DNA of 17,858 bases from DATJLQ01 sp035509415 (GTDB lineage Bacteria; Pseudomonadota; Alphaproteobacteria; JACZXZ01): contig DATJLQ010000020.1 in NCBI GenBank assembly GCA_035509415.1, positions 1 through 17,858 of the forward strand, read 5' to 3'. Position 1 is the stretch's first letter. Every line of letters starts with the position of its first letter. The notes below the pieces were generated by a model that was not told the DNA's origin, ran no database searches, and saw nothing but the letters and a program-made list of their open reading frames with translations. A program made the translations under genes and the position numbers. Below, piece by piece: positions 15,510 to 17,858 of this stretch.

Positions 15510-16739
15510 ATGGCCGAGCGCTCTCCCTTGGCACCCGCCGCCTTTCCCGATTTGCCGCCGATCGCGGGCGTTTCCCTCGGCGGCATTTCGGCCGGCATCC
15601 GCTATAGCGGCCGGAAGGACGTGTTCCTCGCCGAACTCGCGGCCGGGAGCACCGTCGCGGGCGTGTTCACGCGCTCGCTCACGGCCTCGGCGCCGGTCGA
15701 ATGGTGCAAGAAGGCGCTCGGCCTCGGCCGCGTGCGCGCGATCCTGTGCAACTCGGGGAATGCCAACGCGTTCAACGGCGTCGCGGGCATGGCGGCGGTC
15801 GAGCGCACGGTCGACGCGCTCGCGGGTCTCATCGGCTGCGCGCGCGAGGAGATCATGGTCGCCTCCACCGGCGTGATCGGCGAGCCGCTGCCCGACGAGA
15901 AGATCCGCTCGGCCCTCGGCCAGGCGCGCGCCGCAACCTCGCCCGCGGGCTGGGCCGACGGCGCGGCCGCGATCATGACCACCGACACGTTCCCCAAGGG
16001 TGCCACGCGCAAGGCGAAGATCGGCGGCGTCGAGGTGACGCTCAACGGCATCGCCAAGGGCTCGGGCATGATCGCACCCGACATGGCGACCATGCTCGCC
16101 TTCGTCTTTACCGACGCGGCCCTGCCGCAGCCGGTGCTCCAGGCGCTTCTCGCGCGCGCCAATTCCCGCTCCTTCAACTGCGTCACGGTCGACAGCGACA
16201 CCTCGACCAGCGACACCGCCTTGCTCGCCGCGACCGGGCGCGCGGGCAATCCCATGCCGGCCTCGGCGAGCGACCCGTCGCTCAACGGCTTCAAGCGCGC
16301 GCTCGAGAGCCTGTTGGTGGATTTGGCGCAGCAGATCGTGCGCGACGGCGAGGGCGCGCGGAAATTCGTCACCGTCAACGTGACCGGCGCCGCCTCGGCG
16401 CGCGCGGCCAAGCGCATCGCGTTCGCGATCGCGAACTCGCCGCTCGTCAAGACCGCGATCGCCGGCGAGGACGCGAATTGGGGCCGCATCGTCATGGCGG
16501 TGGGGAAGGCGGGCGAGAAGGCGGACCGCGACCGGCTCGCGATCTCGATCGGCGGCATCCGCGTCGCGGCCCTGGGTGCGCGCGTCGAAGGCTACGACGA
16601 ATCGCCCATCGCCCAGCACATGAAGGGGCAGGAGATCGTGCTCGACGTCGATATCGGGATCGGGCGCGGGCGCGCCACGGTCTGGACCTGCGACCTGACC
16701 GAGGGCTATATCCGCATCAACGCGAACTACCGCAGCTGA
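15510..16739 (+). CDS. argJ: Bifunctional glutamate N-acetyltransferase / amino-acid acetyltransferase ArgJ
   Basis: ArgJ transfers the acetyl group from N-acetylornithine to glutamate, recycling it in arginine biosynthesis, and in bifunctional forms also uses acetyl-CoA. The 409-aa precursor has the self-cleavage motif KGSGMIAPDMATMLAF; the scissile bond is Ala193-Thr194, and Thr194 becomes the catalytic N-terminal nucleophile of the beta chain. Other conserved segments are ILCNSGNANAFNG, VASTGVIGEPLP, TTDTFPKGA, NCVTVDSDTSTSDT, IANSPLVKTAIAGEDANWGRI and the C-terminal GYIRINANYRS. The family length is normal. The ATG at 15510 gives a standard start, though the ribosome-binding site is weak. 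mutT follows 34 nt later on the same strand. Confidence 0.96.
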   Translation: MAERSPLAPAAFPDLPPIAGVSLGGISAGIRYSGRKDVFLAELAAGSTVAGVFTRSLTASAPVEWCKKALGLGRVRAILCNSGNANAFNGVAGMAAVERTVDALAGLIGCAREEIMVASTGVIGEPLPDEKIRSALGQARAATSPAGWADGAAAIMTTDTFPKGATRKAKIGGVEVTLNGIAKGSGMIAPDMATMLAFVFTDAALPQPVLQALLARANSRSFNCVTVDSDTSTSDTALLAATGRAGNPMPASASDPSLNGFKRALESLLVDLAQQIVRDGEGARKFVTVNVTGAASARAAKRIAFAIANSPLVKTAIAGEDANWGRIVMAVGKAGEKADRDRLAISIGGIRVAALGARVEGYDESPIAQHMKGQEIVLDVDIGIGRGRATVWTCDLTEGYIRINANYRS

Positions 16740-16773
16740 CGCCGCGCTGCGTCGTCCCGAGCCGGATCGAGCC

Positions 16774-17214
16774 ATGCCGAGCTGCGCCGACCAATCCCCG
16801 AGCCCGAAGCCGCCCTTGCCGGTGGTGCTGGTCGCGGCCGTGGCGCTGGTCGATCGCGACGGCCGCGTGCTGCTCGCGCAGCGCCCGCCGGGGAAGGCGA
16901 TGGCGGGCTTGTGGGAGTTTCCGGGCGGCAAGCTCAAGGACGGCGAGTCGCCCGAGGCGGCGCTGGTGCGCGAGCTCGAGGAGGAGCTCGGCATCGACAC
17001 GGCCGAGAGCTGCTTGGCCCCCATCGGCTTCGCGTCCCACCGCTACGAGTATTTCCACCTGCTCATGCCGCTTTATGTCTGCCGGGTCTGGAAAGGCACC
17101 GCGCGCGCGCGCGAGGGTCAGGCGCTCAAATGGGTGCGCGCCAAGGATCTGCGCACCTATCCCATGCCGGCGGCCGACGCGCCCCTGATCCCCGTGCTCG
17201 AGGACCTGCTTTAG
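16774..17214 (+). CDS. mutT: MutT-type Nudix hydrolase (8-oxo-dGTP diphosphatase)
   Basis: MutT removes oxidised dGTP from the nucleotide pool and so prevents A-to-C transversions. The 146-aa product carries a complete Nudix box at residues 52-74 (G-x5-E-x7-REL-x-EE-x-GI), with the metal-binding glutamates in RELEEELGI. The preceding LLAQRPPGKAMAGLWEFPGGK is the typical MutT lead-in, and the later EYFHLLMPLYVCRVWKG and ALKWVRAKDLRTYPMPAAD segments match MutT rather than other Nudix enzymes. Residues 1-15 are a short Ser/Pro extension. It sits close behind argJ and is probably read from the ppiC promoter. Confidence 0.93.
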   Translation: MPSCADQSPSPKPPLPVVLVAAVALVDRDGRVLLAQRPPGKAMAGLWEFPGGKLKDGESPEAALVRELEEELGIDTAESCLAPIGFASHRYEYFHLLMPLYVCRVWKGTARAREGQALKWVRAKDLRTYPMPAADAPLIPVLEDLL

Positions 17215-17245
17215 CCGATGGTGCCGCCACTCTCCCACGCCGGCC

Positions 17246-17273
17246 TTGTCACGGCCGCGGGAAACGCTAGGTT
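17246..17273 (+). promoter_or_regulatory. Candidate ribF promoter
   Basis: TTGTCA (17246-17251), a 16-bp spacer and TAGGTT (17268-17273) lie in the 87-bp gap before ribF. The match is modest; read-through from mutT is equally possible. Confidence 0.3.
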
Positions 17274-17301
17274 TGAGCCCCCGCGAGCGAGGACAGAGAC
17301 G

Positions 17302-17858
17302 ATGCGCCTCTTCCGCCACTACGCCGACTTGCCGGAGCGCGCGCGCGGCGCCGTGGTCGCGATCGGCAATTTCGACGGCGTCCATCTCGGCCACCAGGCG
17401 ATCGTCGCCGCGGCGCGCGAGATCGCGCGCGCGGCCGCGGCCCCGCTCGCGGTCGTAACCTTCGAGCCGCACCCGCGCAGCTTCTTTCAGCCCGCGACGC
17501 CGCCCTTCCGCCTCACGCCCTTCCGCATCAAGGCGCGTCTCTTGGAAGCGCTCGGGGTCGATCTCCTGTTCGTGCTCGGCTTCGACGAGAAGCTCTCGCG
17601 CCTCCCGCCCGACGCGTTTTGCGCCGACGTGCTCAAGGCCGGGCTCGGCATCCGCCACGCGGTCGTGGGCGACAATTTCGTCTTCGGCCACCGGCGCGCG
17701 GGCGACGCCAGGATGTTCCAAGCGCTCGGCGCGTCGCTCGGCTTCGGCGTCACCTGCCTCGAGCGCGTCGCGGGGCCCGAGGGCGAGATTTATTCCTCGA
17801 CCCGCATCCGCGACCATCTCAAAGCCGCGAGCCCGCGGCGCGCGGCGCGCCTCCTCGG
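17302..17858 (+). CDS. ribF: Bifunctional riboflavin kinase / FAD synthetase, N-terminal part
   Basis: RibF makes FMN from riboflavin and then FAD. Only the first 185 codons are inside the window; the frame is open to the right edge. The visible part is the FAD synthetase (nucleotidyltransferase) domain: GNFDGVHLGH (22-31, the nucleotide-binding HxGH-type motif), VTFEPHPRSFF (52-62), FRLTPFRIKARLLEALGVD (69-87), VVGDNFVFGHRRAGD (121-135) and SSTRIR (165-170). The riboflavin kinase domain should follow outside the window. GAGGA (17289-17293), 8 nt before the ATG, supports the start at 17302. Confidence 0.95.
   Translation, partial: MRLFRHYADLPERARGAVVAIGNFDGVHLGHQAIVAAAREIARAAAAPLAVVTFEPHPRSFFQPATPPFRLTPFRIKARLLEALGVDLLFVLGFDEKLSRLPPDAFCADVLKAGLGIRHAVVGDNFVFGHRRAGDARMFQALGASLGFGVTCLERVAGPEGEIYSSTRIRDHLKAASPRRAARLL

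Overview
The window is GC-rich (about 70% by eye over most of its length) and has the gene content of an alphaproteobacterium. Rhodospirillales-like gene order fits best: a secreted Ala/Pro-rich protein next to xerD, accA downstream, and secA divergent from a PpiC-type isomerase followed by argJ and mutT. This placement is inferred from protein content and remembered synteny; no rRNA or tRNA gene is present.

Layout. (1) 1-358: a promoter region, probably divergent, with the first codons of a possible minus-strand gene at 35-1. (2) 359-3513, plus strand: a 46-aa membrane peptide, a 678-aa exported Ala/Pro-rich helical protein and xerD, all overlapping or nearly touching. (3) 3514-5407: an AT-richer leader, an OFA-family MFS transporter, its 41-aa small subunit and a strong intrinsic terminator. 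(4) 5422-6672: a 42-bp tandem repeat rich in palindromes, a good promoter, and a malyl-CoA lyase closely resembling the serine-cycle enzyme of methylotrophs. (5) 6753-9376: accA, an EamA-type exporter and a secreted SNase-like protein. (6) 9400-11149: an accessory island with a promoter/operator, a 112-aa protein of unknown function and a 490-aa HTH-HEPN fusion whose C-terminal two thirds is in much AT-richer DNA. (7) 11219-14143, minus strand: secA, convergent with the island. (8) 14515-17858, plus strand: ppiC, argJ, mutT and the first 185 codons of ribF, which runs off the end.

How the genes relate. XerD, AccA, SecA, the parvulin, ArgJ, MutT and RibF are housekeeping functions. The OFA transporter with its small subunit and the malyl-CoA lyase form a carbon-metabolism insert between xerD and accA, which are often close neighbours in alphaproteobacteria; a link between an imported organic anion and glyoxylate/acetyl-CoA chemistry is plausible but not shown.

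The most unusual part is 9400-11149. A probably leaderless, probably autoregulated operon encodes a small protein and a DNA-binding HTH domain fused in frame to a HEPN-like domain, with an abrupt base-composition change at the fusion joint. It looks like a toxin-antitoxin or defence-type module assembled by horizontal acquisition. A second theme is short GC-rich tandem repeats in non-coding DNA upstream of three separate transcription units (203-244, 5422-5513, 14211-14279).
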